A DNA stretch of 64,000 nucleotides from assembly GCF_002105195.1 (NCBI RefSeq), contig NZ_MUHU01000036.1:1-64000 (forward strand), given 5' to 3'. This document shows positions 28,108-36,757 of the stretch, in pieces. The translations under genes were made by a program, and so were the position numbers. Position 1 is the stretch's first letter. Each line of letters starts with the position of its first letter. The stretch is from Derxia lacustris. Its GTDB lineage: Bacteria; Pseudomonadota; Gammaproteobacteria; Burkholderiales; Burkholderiaceae_E. The notes beneath the pieces were generated by a model. That model had not been told where the DNA came from, ran no database searches, and saw only the letters and a program-made list of their open reading frames with translations.

Positions 28108-29346
28108 TCAGCCCGCCTTGCGCAGCACCAGCCCCTTCAGATACTCGCCCTCGGGGAAGGCGAGCCGCAGCGGATGGTCGGCATCGGCGCCGAGGCGCTC
28201 GACGATGACCGCGTCGGCCGGCGCGTCGGCGGCGGCACCGGCCACGATCTTCTGGAACAGCTCGGTCGAGATCGCGCCCGAGCACGAGTAGGTGAACAGC
28301 AGCCCGCCCGGCGCCAGCAGGCGCAGGCCGTTGAGGTTGATGTCCTTGTAGGCGCGCGCGGCGCGTTCCACATGCGCGGCCGACGGCGCGAGCTTGGGCG
28401 GATCGAGGATGACGAGGTCGAACTGGCGCTCCTCGGCGCGCAGCCGGCGCAGCGCCTGGAAGGCGTCGTCGCAGATCCAGTCGGCGCGGCCGGCGTCGAG
28501 GCCGTTGCGCGCGACGTTGGCGCGCGCCAGCTCCAGCGCGTCGGCCGAGGAATCGATCGACACCACGCTTTCGGCGCCGCCGGCCAGCGCCGCGACCGAG
28601 AAGCCGCCGGTGTAGCAGAAGGTGTTGAGCACGCGCTTGCCGGCGGCCATGCGGCCGACCTTGGCGCGGTTGACGCGCTGGTCGGCGTAGAAGCCGGTCT
28701 TGTGGCCGCCGACGATGTCGACGCCGAGGCGCAGACCGTTCTCCTCGATGGAGAAGCCGGCCGACGGGCCGGTCACGCCGGCGGCCGCGCGGATGACGCC
28801 GGTGCGCGGCGCCAGCCCTTCGAGGCCGCGCACGTCGCTGTCGCTGCGCTCGTAGACGTTGGGCGTGCCGGTGGCATCGACCAGCGCGGCCACCAGCGCG
28901 TCGCGCCAGCGTTCGGCGCCGGCGCTGGTGAGCTGGAGCACGAGCCAGGATTCGCCGCCGGCGGCCGGCGCCAGCTCGGCGCGGTACCAGTCGCAGATGA
29001 CGCCCGGCAGCCCGTCCGACTCGCCGTGCAGCAGCCGCAGCGCGCCCTGGCGATCGAAGTCGGGCATCAGCGCGCGGCGCAGCGCGATGGCCTCGGCGAC
29101 GCGGCGCTTGAAGAAGGCGTGATCGATCGGCCGGCTCAGGTCGAAGCTCCAGACCCGGGCGCGGATCTGCGAGCTGGGCGACCAGCTGGCGAGCGCGAGC
29201 GGCTTGCCGCCGGCGCTTTCGACCTGCACGGTCGCGCCCGGCTGCGTGCGCTGCGGCTCGGTCTCGATCGCGCCCGAGAAGATCCACGGATGGCCGTGCA
29301 GCAGGGCCTTGTCGCGGCCGGGTTTGAGGATGAGTCGGGCGGTCAT
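28108..29346 (-). CDS. rlmI: 23S rRNA (cytosine-C5) methyltransferase, RlmI family
   Basis: The 412-residue protein has an N-terminal PUA domain (about residues 1-75; RLILKPGRDKALLHGHPWIFSG) and a Rossmann methyltransferase domain with SAM motif LNTFCYTGGFSVAAL and catalytic ILDPPKLAPS and TYSCSGAIS. This arrangement fits RlmI, which makes m5C1962 in 23S rRNA; the Cys in TYSCSG is the expected nucleophile. The start at MTARLILKPG matches the family N-terminus. It lies 34 bases after xerC on the same strand. Confidence 0.9.
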   Translation of the reverse strand: MTARLILKPGRDKALLHGHPWIFSGAIETEPQRTQPGATVQVESAGGKPLALASWSPSSQIRARVWSFDLSRPIDHAFFKRRVAEAIALRRALMPDFDRQGALRLLHGESDGLPGVICDWYRAELAPAAGGESWLVLQLTSAGAERWRDALVAALVDATGTPNVYERSDSDVRGLEGLAPRTGVIRAAAGVTGPSAGFSIEENGLRLGVDIVGGHKTGFYADQRVNRAKVGRMAAGKRVLNTFCYTGGFSVAALAGGAESVVSIDSSADALELARANVARNGLDAGRADWICDDAFQALRRLRAEERQFDLVILDPPKLAPSAAHVERAARAYKDINLNGLRLLAPGGLLFTYSCSGAISTELFQKIVAGAAADAPADAVIVERLGADADHPLRLAFPEGEYLKGLVLRKAG

Positions 29347-29380
29347 GGCTTGGGCGGAAGAGGAGTGGAGCGGGCGGCCG

Positions 29381-30415
29381 TCAATCGCGCCGCCGGGCGC
29401 GCGGATGGGCCTGGTCGTAGGCCTGGGCCAGATGCTGGAAATCGAGCCGCGTGTACACCTGCGTGGTCGACAGGCTGGCGTGGCCGAGCATCTCCTGCAC
29501 CGCGCGCAGGTCGCCCGAGCTTTGCAGCACATGGCTGGCAAAGCTGTGCCGCAGCATGTGCGGGCTGACGCCGCCCGGCAGCCCGGCGCGCGCGGCCTGG
29601 GCAGCGAGCTGCAACTGCACCACGCGCGGCGCAATCCGCGCGCCGCGCAGGCCGACGAACAGCGCCGGCTCATCGAACCTGGCGAGCTGCACCCGCGCGC
29701 GGCGCCAGGCGCGCAGGGCCTCGGCGGCCTGAGTGCCGACCGGCACGCTGCGGCGCTTGCCGCCCTTGCCGGTGACCGTCACCTCGCGCAGATCGTCGGC
29801 GAGCCAGCCGAGCGCATCGGGCGAGGCGCGCAGGTCGAGCCCGACCAGCTCGGCGAGGCGCAAGCCCGAGGAGTACATCAGCTCGAACATGGCGCGGTCG
29901 CGCAGCGCGACGGGGTCGATGCTGGCGGCTTCAGTGGCGACGCTGGCCGGCGCGGCGCTGGCATCGGCGGTCGGCACGGCCGGCGCCGCATCCCGCAGCG
30001 CGGCGGCCAGTCGCGCTGCGCGCCGCGCATCGGTCATGTCGCTGTCGAGCAGCTGGGCCGTCGCATCGGGCACCAGCGCCTTGGGCAGCAGCCGCGCCGC
30101 CTTCGGCGCCTTGACGCCGAGCGCCGGATTGGCCGCCACCGCGCCACGCCGTGCCTGCCAGCGATAGAAGGCGCGCCAGGCCGACAGCGCCAGCGCCACG
30201 CTGCGCGGCGCCTGTCCACGCTCGGCCAGTTGCGCCGCCGCGCGCCGAATGTGCAGCGGCTGCACCGCCATCAGCGGCACGCGGCCGCCGAGCGAGCCGA
30301 TCAGCTCGGACAGCGCCAGCGCATACATCTCGACCGTGCGCTGCGCCAGCCGACGCTCGCAGCGCATGGCGTCGAGAAAGGCGCGCGCCTCGGGCGGCAG
30401 CTGTTCGATGTCCAC
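29381..30415 (-). CDS. xerC: Tyrosine recombinase XerC with an Ala-rich insertion
   Basis: XerC acts with XerD at dif to resolve chromosome dimers. The 344-residue product has the SAM-like N-core (residues 1-90) and the catalytic domain with Arg186 (SGLRLAEL), Lys in TGKGGKRR, HMLRHSFASH, GHASLSTTQ and the nucleophile in VYTRLD. It is about 45 residues longer than E. coli XerC because of an Ala-rich insertion at about residues 131-165, just before the conserved LRDRAMFEL. The start is GTG at 30415, 13 bases after the DUF484 stop, where the conserved N-terminus begins. The dapF-DUF484-xerC order is widely conserved. Confidence 0.93.
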   Translation of the reverse strand: MDIEQLPPEARAFLDAMRCERRLAQRTVEMYALALSELIGSLGGRVPLMAVQPLHIRRAAAQLAERGQAPRSVALALSAWRAFYRWQARRGAVAANPALGVKAPKAARLLPKALVPDATAQLLDSDMTDARRAARLAAALRDAAPAVPTADASAAPASVATEAASIDPVALRDRAMFELMYSSGLRLAELVGLDLRASPDALGWLADDLREVTVTGKGGKRRSVPVGTQAAEALRAWRRARVQLARFDEPALFVGLRGARIAPRVVQLQLAAQAARAGLPGGVSPHMLRHSFASHVLQSSGDLRAVQEMLGHASLSTTQVYTRLDFQHLAQAYDQAHPRARRRD

Positions 30416-30428
30416 GCCGGCGCGGCGC

Positions 30429-31106
30429 TCAGGCCTTGAGCAGGCGCGACAGCGCGGCGCTGGCGATCTCGCCGATGCGCGCCAGATAGGTCGTGCCCAT
30501 CTCGGTCGTGAAGCGCTCGCTGTCGGGCGAGCCGAGCAGCAGCAGGCCAAACGCCGCCGGCGCCGCGCCCACGCGCAGCGGCAGGATCGCCACCGAGCGG
30601 ATCACCAGCCCGTCGTTGCCGTCGGTCAGCCAGCGCACCGCATCAAAGCCCGAGTTGGGGCCGCAGTACGGAACCATCAGGCTGTTGGCAAAGCTGCGCG
30701 TGTCGGACGGCACCTCATGCGCCCACGACTGGCCGGCCGTGACTTCGGCCGGCGCGCCCCAGATGCGCATGGCCAGCGCCGGCAGCGCGAACGCGTTCTT
30801 CAGATTGCGCAGCACCGCCGCCGGCAGCCGGCGCGGATCGGTCTCGATGAGCAGATCGCGCACCAGCCGCTGGGTGCTCTCGGCGATCACGTCGTTTTCC
30901 TGGCCAAAGCGGATCAGCTCGGCCAGCTTGAGTTCGAGCGCATGCAGCTTGTCGCGCAGCACTTCCACCTGGCGCTCCTGGATCGACACCGCGCGATTGC
31001 CGTGCGGCGACACCAGACTGAGCTTGGCCAGCGCATCGGCATGCTCGTTGAAGAATTCGGGATGAGCCTGGAGCCAGGCGGCAACTTCGGTCGGATCGAG
31101 GGACAT
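30429..31106 (-). CDS. DUF484 (GAF-like) protein
   Basis: The 225-residue protein matches the DUF484 family, with the N-terminal AAWLQAHPEFFNEH and a coiled stretch (VSIQERQVEVLRDKLHALE), then a GAF-like domain (about 75-220). The family almost always lies between dapF and xerC, as here, but its biochemical role is unknown; a regulatory or division-linked function has been proposed from context. It begins 36 bases after a TAGAAT -10 box, so it may have its own promoter. No odd features were seen. Confidence 0.9.
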   Translation of the reverse strand: MSLDPTEVAAWLQAHPEFFNEHADALAKLSLVSPHGNRAVSIQERQVEVLRDKLHALELKLAELIRFGQENDVIAESTQRLVRDLLIETDPRRLPAAVLRNLKNAFALPALAMRIWGAPAEVTAGQSWAHEVPSDTRSFANSLMVPYCGPNSGFDAVRWLTDGNDGLVIRSVAILPLRVGAAPAAFGLLLLGSPDSERFTTEMGTTYLARIGEIASAALSRLLKA

Positions 31107-31142
31107 GGCGGCTTTGCGGAGGGCGTGGGCGGCGGGGCGCGG

Positions 31143-31148
31143 ATTCTA
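31143..31148 (-). promoter_or_regulatory. -10 box before the DUF484-xerC-rlmI group
   Basis: TAGAAT on the minus strand in the 94-base gap between dapF and the DUF484 gene, about 37 bases before the start codon. The -35 is not obvious. Confidence 0.4.
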
Positions 31149-31200
31149 GCGGTGCGGGCGGCCGGGGCATGGTGCAGTCGGCCGGCCCGCTGCGGGGCGA

Positions 31201-32052
31201 TCAGATCTCGATCTCGCCCTCGAACACGATGGCGGTCGGCCCGCCGAGGAAGGCGACGCTGCCGGGGCCGTTCCAGGCCACGCTCAGCTCGCCGCCACGC
31301 GCCTCGATGCGCACCGGCGACTGCACCCAGCCGGCCAGGATGGCCGCGACCACCGCACCGCAGGCGCCGGTGCCGCAGGCCAGCGTCTCGCCGGCGCCGC
31401 GTTCCCAGACGCGCAGACGGATTGCGTGGGCGTCCAGCACCTGCACAAAGCCCACATTGGTCCGGCGCGGAAAGCGCGGATGGTTCTCCACCTGCGGGCC
31501 GACGCTGGCGACCGGCGCCGTGTCCACATCGTCCACGCGCAGCACCGCATGCGGATTGCCCATCGACACCACGCCGATCTCGACCGTGGCGTCGCCCAGG
31601 TCGAGCGGCCAGCGGTCGAGCTCGCCGTCGCGGCGCGCTTGCAGGCTGGTGGCGTCGAAGGGCACGCGCGCCGCATCGAGCACCGGCACGCCCATGCCAG
31701 CGGTGACCGCGCCGGCCGCATCCATCTCCAGCGTGATGAGGCCCGGCAAGATTTCCACGCTGACGCGGCGCTTGACCGTCAGCCCCTTGGCCGTCACGAA
31801 GTGCATGAAGGCGCGCGCGCCGTTGCCGCAGTGCTCCACCTCGCTGCCGTCGGCATTGACGATGCGGTAGCTGAAATCGTTGGCCGGGTCTTTCGGCTGG
31901 CCGACGATCAGGATCTGGTCGGCGCCGATGCCGTAATGGCGGTCGGCCAGTGCGCGCCAGCGCTCCGGCGCCAGCTCGATCGGCTCGCGCGTGGCATCGA
32001 TGACGATGAAGTCGTTGCCCGCGCCCTGCATCTTGGTGAAGCGAAGTTTCAT
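31201..32052 (-). CDS. dapF: Diaminopimelate epimerase
   Basis: DapF converts LL- to meso-diaminopimelate, the last but one step to lysine and a precursor for peptidoglycan. The 283-residue enzyme has both catalytic cysteines, in NADGSEVEHCGNGAR and LACGTGACG, in the mirrored halves typical of this cofactor-free racemase fold. It starts MKLRFTKMQGAGNDF, the canonical N-terminus. No Shine-Dalgarno is visible: the bases just upstream are the U-tract of an intrinsic terminator 13 bases away, so how it is transcribed and initiated is unclear. Confidence 0.96.
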   Translation of the reverse strand: MKLRFTKMQGAGNDFIVIDATREPIELAPERWRALADRHYGIGADQILIVGQPKDPANDFSYRIVNADGSEVEHCGNGARAFMHFVTAKGLTVKRRVSVEILPGLITLEMDAAGAVTAGMGVPVLDAARVPFDATSLQARRDGELDRWPLDLGDATVEIGVVSMGNPHAVLRVDDVDTAPVASVGPQVENHPRFPRRTNVGFVQVLDAHAIRLRVWERGAGETLACGTGACGAVVAAILAGWVQSPVRIEARGGELSVAWNGPGSVAFLGGPTAIVFEGEIEI

Positions 32053-32064
32053 GATCGGCCAATG

Positions 32065-32092
32065 AAAAAGCCCGTGCGGATCGGCACGGGCT
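32065..32092 (-). terminator. Rho-independent terminator of rpoH
   Basis: On the minus strand AGCCCGTGC (32084-32092) pairs with GCACGGGCT (32069-32077) across a 6-base loop and runs into TTTTT (32065-32069). This is a textbook intrinsic terminator, 48 bases past the rpoH stop and only 13 bases before the dapF ATG. Confidence 0.85.
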
Positions 32093-32140
32093 CGGGATGG
32101 TGCGGCAGCGGCGCGGTCGGGGCAACCCGACCGGCGCAGG

Positions 32141-33034
32141 TCAGCTGCGGTATTCGGCCAGGGTGCCGCGCATCTTCTTGAGCGCGGCCGACTCGATCTG
32201 GCGAATGCGCTCGGCCGACACGCCGAATTCGCCGGCCAGATCGTGCAGCGTGAGGTCTTCGCCCTCCTCGGCCAGCCAGCGCGACTCGACGATGCGGCGG
32301 CTGCGCGCATCGAGCTTGTCGAGCGCTTCTTGCAGGCCGACGCCGGCCAGCGCATCGCGGCGGCGCGCCTCGATCACGCGGGTGGGCTCGTCATGGTCGT
32401 CGGACAGGTAGGCGATCGGCGCGAATTCCTCCTCGCCGTCTTCCACCTGACCTTCGAGCGCCACGTCGCCGCCCGAGAGCCGGGTTTCCATCTCGACCAC
32501 GTCGGCGCGCTTGACGTCGAGCGCATCGGCCATCGCGTCGATCTCGGCATCGCTCAGCGAGCCCGAGCCGGTCTTCATGCTGCGCAGGTTGAAGAACAGC
32601 TTGCGCTGGGCCTTGGTGGTGGCGATCTTCACGAGGCGCCAGTTGCGCAGCACGTACTCGTGGATCTCGGCCTTGATCCAGTGCATCGCAAAGCTCACGA
32701 GGCGCACGCCGCGCTCGGGGTCGAAGCGCTTGACGGCCTTCATCAGGCCGACATTGCCTTCCTGGATCAGGTCGGAATGCGGCAGGCCATAGCCCAGGTA
32801 CTGGCGCGAGATCGAAACCACAAGCCGCAGATGCGACATCACCAGCTTCCCGGCAGCGTCGATGTCGTGGTTGTCGCGGAATTCGCGCGCGAAGCGGGTC
32901 TCTTCCTCAGGCGTCAGCAGCGGGATGCGGTTGACCGCCTGGATATAGGTATCCAGGTTGCCGACCGGAACCGGCATGTTGAACCGCGCCGGGGTTTGCA
33001 GACCGGAAGTCAGGGCAAGGGCGGTGTTCGTCAT
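32141..33034 (-). CDS. rpoH: Heat-shock sigma factor RpoH (sigma-32)
   Basis: The 297-residue factor directs RNA polymerase to heat-shock promoters. Region 2 shows MSHLRLVVSISRQYLGYGLP, DLIQEGNVGLMKAVKRFDP and SFAMHWIKAEIHEYVLRNWR. The RpoH box just after it reads ATTKAQRKLFFNLR, which marks sigma-32. Region 4 contains RSRRIVESRWL and the helix-turn-helix ending AERIRQIESAALKKMR. Ribosome-binding site AAAGGAGAT precedes the ATG. It follows ftsEX, the same order as in E. coli. A perfect CIRCE operator overlaps its promoter, and an intrinsic terminator ends the transcript. Confidence 0.98.
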   Translation of the reverse strand: MTNTALALTSGLQTPARFNMPVPVGNLDTYIQAVNRIPLLTPEEETRFAREFRDNHDIDAAGKLVMSHLRLVVSISRQYLGYGLPHSDLIQEGNVGLMKAVKRFDPERGVRLVSFAMHWIKAEIHEYVLRNWRLVKIATTKAQRKLFFNLRSMKTGSGSLSDAEIDAMADALDVKRADVVEMETRLSGGDVALEGQVEDGEEEFAPIAYLSDDHDEPTRVIEARRRDALAGVGLQEALDKLDARSRRIVESRWLAEEGEDLTLHDLAGEFGVSAERIRQIESAALKKMRGTLAEYRS

Positions 33035-33091
33035 CTGGCAAATCTCCTTTGGCGGCGGCATCGCGAAGGCAGGTGCGCCGCTGTCGAAAAA

Positions 33092-33121
33092 ATCTTAGCA
33101 CTCGACAGGCGAGAGTGCTAA
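33092..33121 (-). promoter_or_regulatory. CIRCE operator (HrcA site) overlapping the rpoH promoter
   Basis: TTAGCACTC (33095-33103), 9 bases, GAGTGCTAA (33113-33121) is an exact match to the CIRCE consensus TTAGCACTC-N9-GAGTGCTAA. On the minus strand the outer arms also supply a -35 TTAGCA (33116-33121) and a -10 TAAGAT (33092-33097) with an 18-base spacer, so HrcA binding would block RNA polymerase directly. The -10 ends 58 bases before the rpoH ATG. Confidence 0.93.
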
Positions 33122-33270
33122 GCCGGAGAAAGCCGGCCTTACGATTTACAAAACGAATCAAATAGGCCGCTTCGATAGAAGAAAGCCTAGCCCAATCGGT
33201 TCGGCTGCCGAGTAACGAAATCGGCGGCTTTTGCAGCGGAAATCACGCCGCCGGGCGCGGCTACCCGGGA

Positions 33271-34215
33271 TCAGGGATGGGTGCGCAACTGGCGCCAGGC
33301 CGACCAGTTGCCGCCAGCCGCGCCGAGCAGCACGCAGGCGACGACCGCAGCGCCGGCCTCGACCGGCTGCAGCGTCACCGGTACCGCCGCCGCCAGCGCG
33401 GCGAATTCGGCGCCGCCGTATTGCGTGACCGCCGCGCGCAGCGCATGGCCCAGCAGCGCCATCAGCCCGAGCGCCAGCGTGCTGCCGGCCAGCCCGAGCA
33501 GCGCCCCGCGATACACGAACGGCCGGCGGATGAAGCCGCCGGTCGCGCCGACCAGCCGCGCCACCTCGATCTCGTCGCGCAGCAGCAGCACCTGCACTCG
33601 CGTGGCATTGAAGGTGACCGCCATCACCACCAGCGCGAGCAGGCCGGCGAGGCCCCATTGCAGCGCCGTCACCACGCCGAGCGCGGCGGCCAGCCGCTGC
33701 ACCCAGGCCGCGTCGAGCTGAACCAGATCGACGCCCGGCAGCGCACGCGCCGCATCGGCCAGCCGGGTCAGCCGGGCCGGCGCGGCATTGCTCGCGGTCA
33801 CGATGAAGCTGTCGGGCAGCGGGTTGTCCTTCAGCGCATCGAGCGCGCCGGCGCCGCCGGCCCGGCCGGCCTCGATGCGAAACCGCTCCAGCGCCTCGCC
33901 GCGCGGCACTTCGCGCAGCTTGAAGCGCGCGCCCGGCGTGTCGGCGCGGGCGGCGGCCAGCAGCGGTTCGAGCTGGCCGCGCAGGGCGACGGTGGCTTCG
34001 GGCGGCGCCTCGGGCGCGAGAAAGATCGAGATCTCGGGGTCGGCGGCGATGTCGCGCAGCAGCGGCGCCAGCGCGCCGACGGTGGCGTGCAGCACCATCG
34101 GCAGCAGCACCGCGACCGCGATGACCAGCACGCCGGCCAGCCAGCTCAGCGGCTCGAGCGCAATGCCGCGCAGCGCCACGCCAAGCGCATGCAGATGAAA
34201 ACGCAGCCAGATCAT
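33271..34215 (-). CDS. ftsX: Cell division protein FtsX
   Basis: FtsX is the membrane partner of FtsE; the complex activates periplasmic amidases for daughter-cell separation. The 314-residue protein has four membrane helices: one near residues 20-45, then after a large periplasmic domain (about 50-165) three more (about 180-205, 228-255 and 280-300). A cytoplasmic segment RDEIEVARLVGATGGFIRRP precedes the third. It overlaps ftsE by four bases (ATGA). Between it and rpoH lie 236 bases holding the rpoH control region. Confidence 0.95.
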   Translation of the reverse strand: MIWLRFHLHALGVALRGIALEPLSWLAGVLVIAVAVLLPMVLHATVGALAPLLRDIAADPEISIFLAPEAPPEATVALRGQLEPLLAAARADTPGARFKLREVPRGEALERFRIEAGRAGGAGALDALKDNPLPDSFIVTASNAAPARLTRLADAARALPGVDLVQLDAAWVQRLAAALGVVTALQWGLAGLLALVVMAVTFNATRVQVLLLRDEIEVARLVGATGGFIRRPFVYRGALLGLAGSTLALGLMALLGHALRAAVTQYGGAEFAALAAAVPVTLQPVEAGAAVVACVLLGAAGGNWSAWRQLRTHP

Positions 34216-34934
34216 CGCTGGGCTCCCTGCGGCACCGCGACCGGCGGCGCGAAGCGCTCGTCGCCGACCAGCCGACCGTCGGCGAGCCGGATGGTGCGGG
34301 TCGCCGCGCCGGCCAGCACGTCGGGCGTGTGCGTGGCCACCAGCACCGTTGTGCCCAGGCGATGGAAGTCGGCAAAGATCTGCACGATGCGTTCGGCAGC
34401 GGCGGCATCGAGATTGGCGGTCGGCTCGTCGGCCAGCAGCACCGCCGGGCGGTTGACGATGGCGCGCGCCAGCGCCACGCGCTGCTGCTCGCCGCCCGAC
34501 AGGGTGGCCGGCAGCGCCTTTTCGAACTGGCGCAGCCCCACCTTGTCGAGCGCGGCGCGGCCGCGCGCCACGGCCTGCTCACCGAAGCTGCCGGTACACA
34601 GCAGCGGCAGCATCACGTTGTCGAGCACGCTGCGGTCGTCGAGCAGCTTGGTGTCCTGGAAGGTGAGTCCGAGCTTGCGGCGAAACCACGGCACGGCGGC
34701 ACGCGACAGCCGGCCGACATCCTGGCCGCCCACGCTCACGCGGCCGGCGCTCGGCCGCTCGATGGCGGCAATCAGCTTGAACAGGGTGGACTTGCCGGCG
34801 CCCGAAGGCCCCAGCACGGCAATGAACTCGCCGCGCGCAATGGCCAGATCGAGGCCGGCCAGGGCATCGCCGCGGCTGCCGGGATAGGCCTTGCGAACGG
34901 CCGCGAACTCGATCAGCGGGGCGGTCTGGGTCAT
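34212..34934 (-). CDS. ftsE: Cell division ATP-binding protein FtsE
   Basis: The 240-residue ATPase powers FtsX. It has Walker A GPSGAGKST, the Q-loop LTFQDTKLL, signature LSGGEQQRVALARA, Walker B VLLADEPT and the H-loop VATHTPD. The start MTQTAPLIEFAAV at 34934 is preferred; longer upstream frames are not conserved-looking. It lacks a Shine-Dalgarno sequence. A TAGCAT at 34942-34947 on the minus strand would be a -10 only 7 bases before the ATG, so the message may be leaderless. No ftsY lies upstream; mlaF is divergent. Confidence 0.95.
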   Translation of the reverse strand: MTQTAPLIEFAAVRKAYPGSRGDALAGLDLAIARGEFIAVLGPSGAGKSTLFKLIAAIERPSAGRVSVGGQDVGRLSRAAVPWFRRKLGLTFQDTKLLDDRSVLDNVMLPLLCTGSFGEQAVARGRAALDKVGLRQFEKALPATLSGGEQQRVALARAIVNRPAVLLADEPTANLDAAAAERIVQIFADFHRLGTTVLVATHTPDVLAGAATRTIRLADGRLVGDERFAPPVAVPQGAQR

Positions 34935-35046
34935 GCACAAAATGCTAACACCCGGGTCTGGCAGGCTTGCCGCAGTGCCGCAGCGGGCCTTGCGCAGGCT
35001 TACCAAGCAACACAATCCGGCAGTCAGGCTCAAAAAACCCCGCTGC

Positions 35047-35052
35047 TAGAAT
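35047..35052 (+). promoter_or_regulatory. -10 box of the mla operon
   Basis: TAGAAT in the 195-base divergent gap between ftsE and mlaF, about 77 bases before the mlaF ATG. No strong -35 hexamer is seen. Confidence 0.4.
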
Positions 35053-35129
35053 CCGCCGCCGCCTGCCTTTCAGTGGCCTCACAACGGATTTTCAATAACA
35101 AACAAGGGCTTCGCGCACCACACCCGCCA

Positions 35130-35954
35130 ATGAATGCCGCCTCCGCCCCTCCGCTCGTCGAACTCCGGCAGGTGTCGTTCGCCTATTCGGAACGGCCGAT
35201 CCTCATCGATGTGTCGATGCGGTTTCCGCGCGGTCAGGTGGTGGCGATCATGGGCGGCTCGGGCTCGGGCAAAACCACGGCGCTGCGGCTCATCGGCGGC
35301 CTGGTGCGACCCGGGCACGGCGAGGTGCTGTTCGACGGCCAGCCGATCGATCCGGCCCGGCGCGAGTCGCTCTACGCCGCGCGGCGCCGCATGGGCATGC
35401 TGTTCCAGTTCGGCGCGCTGTTCACCGACCTGAGCTGCTTCGACAACGTGGCCTTCCCGCTGCGCGAGCACACCGATCTGCCAGAAGAACTGATCCGCGA
35501 TCTGGTGCTGATGAAGCTCAACGCGGTCGGCCTGCGCGGTGCCGCCGGGCTCAAGCCGGCCGAGATTTCGGGCGGCATGGCGCGCCGCATCGCGCTGGCC
35601 CGCGCGATTGCGCTCGACCCGCAGCTCATCATGTATGACGAGCCCTTCGCCGGCCTCGATCCGATCTCGATGGGCATCACGGCCAATCTCATCCGCAATC
35701 TCAATACGGCGCTCGGCGCCACGTCGATCATCGTGAGCCATGACGTGCGCGAGACCTTCCTGATCGCCGACTACGTGTATTTCGTGGCCGACGGCCGCAT
35801 CGCCGCCGAGGGCGCGCCGGCCGATCTGGAGCGTTCGGCCGATCCCTTCGTGCATCAGTTCATCAGCGCCAGCGCCGAGGGGCCGGTGCCCTTCCACATG
35901 GCCGCGCCGGCGCTGGCCGAGCAGTTCGGCATCGGCACGGAGCCGCGCGCATGA
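35130..35954 (+). CDS. mlaF: MlaF, ATPase of the Mla phospholipid transporter
   Basis: MlaF drives the MlaFEDB complex, which moves phospholipids between MlaC and the inner membrane to keep the outer leaflet lipid-free. The 274-residue ATPase has Walker [22 protein letters not shown] around the Q-loop, signature [14 protein letters not shown], Walker [14 protein letters not shown] and the H-loop VSHDV. The C-terminal extension (about 240-274) is where MlaB-type regulation occurs in E. coli. It overlaps mlaE by four bases. Confidence 0.96.
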   Translation: MNAASAPPLVELRQVSFAYSERPILIDVSMRFPRGQVVAIMGGSGSGKTTALRLIGGLVRPGHGEVLFDGQPIDPARRESLYAARRRMGMLFQFGALFTDLSCFDNVAFPLREHTDLPEELIRDLVLMKLNAVGLRGAAGLKPAEISGGMARRIALARAIALDPQLIMYDEPFAGLDPISMGITANLIRNLNTALGATSIIVSHDVRETFLIADYVYFVADGRIAAEGAPADLERSADPFVHQFISASAEGPVPFHMAAPALAEQFGIGTEPRA

Positions 35955-36736
35955 GCGCCGCACTCGATTTCACGGCCCGGCTCGGCGCGCGCACGCTGGC
36001 CCTGCTGGCCGGCATCGGCGAAGGCGCGCGGCTGTTTCTGCGCCTGCTGACGCAGGGCTTGTCGGCGTTTGGCCGGCCCCGGCTGGTGATCGACCAGATC
36101 CATTTCATCGGCAACTACTCGCTGGTCATCATCGCGGTGTCGGGGCTGTTCATCGGCTTCGTGCTGGGCTTCCAGGGCGATTACATCCTCGGCCGCTACG
36201 GCGCCGAGCAGTCGGTCGGGCTGCTGGTGGCGCTGGCGCTGCTGCGCGAGCTGGGGCCGGTGGTGGCGGCGCTGCTGTTTGCCGGCCGTGCCGGCACCTC
36301 GCTCACCGCCGAGATCGGTCTGATGAAGGCCGGCGAGCAGCTGACCGCGATGGAAATGATGGCGATCGACCCGGTGGCGCGGGTGCTGGCGCCGCGCTTC
36401 TGGGCCGGCGTGATCGCGCTGCCGATCCTGGCCACGGTGTTTTCTGCGGTCGGCATCCTGGGCGGGTGGCTGATCGCGGTGAAGCTCATCGGCATCGATG
36501 CCGGCGCGTTCTGGAGCCAGATGGAAGCCGGCGTGGACATCTTCACCGACATCGGCAACGGACTGCTCAAGGCGGTGGTGTTCGGCTTCACCGTCACTTT
36601 CATCGCGCTGCGCGAGGGCTTTGCCGCCGCGCCCACGCCCGAGGGCGTGTCGCGCGCCACTACGCGCACCGTCGTCATCGCCTCGCTGCTGGTGCTGGGC
36701 CTCGATTTCGTCATGACCGCGCTGATGTTCCGCTGA
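35951..36736 (+). CDS. mlaE: MlaE, permease of the Mla transporter
   Basis: The 261-residue MlaE/YrbE-family permease shows the family core [35 protein letters not shown] and [18 protein letters not shown]. About five membrane helices follow an N-terminal amphipathic region, and the helices span residues 50-255. It forms a dimer around which six MlaD copies assemble. It overlaps mlaF at the start and precedes mlaD by 21 bases. Confidence 0.96.
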   Translation: MSAALDFTARLGARTLALLAGIGEGARLFLRLLTQGLSAFGRPRLVIDQIHFIGNYSLVIIAVSGLFIGFVLGFQGDYILGRYGAEQSVGLLVALALLRELGPVVAALLFAGRAGTSLTAEIGLMKAGEQLTAMEMMAIDPVARVLAPRFWAGVIALPILATVFSAVGILGGWLIAVKLIGIDAGAFWSQMEAGVDIFTDIGNGLLKAVVFGFTVTFIALREGFAAAPTPEGVSRATTRTVVIASLLVLGLDFVMTALMFR

Positions 36737-36757
36737 CGCGCGCCGGAGAGAAAAGCA

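Noticed and set aside
33122-33137. GCCGG/CCGGC hairpin before the rpoH promoter as the ftsX terminator
   Set aside because: The stem is only 5 bp and no U-tract follows; such short GC repeats are everywhere in this DNA.
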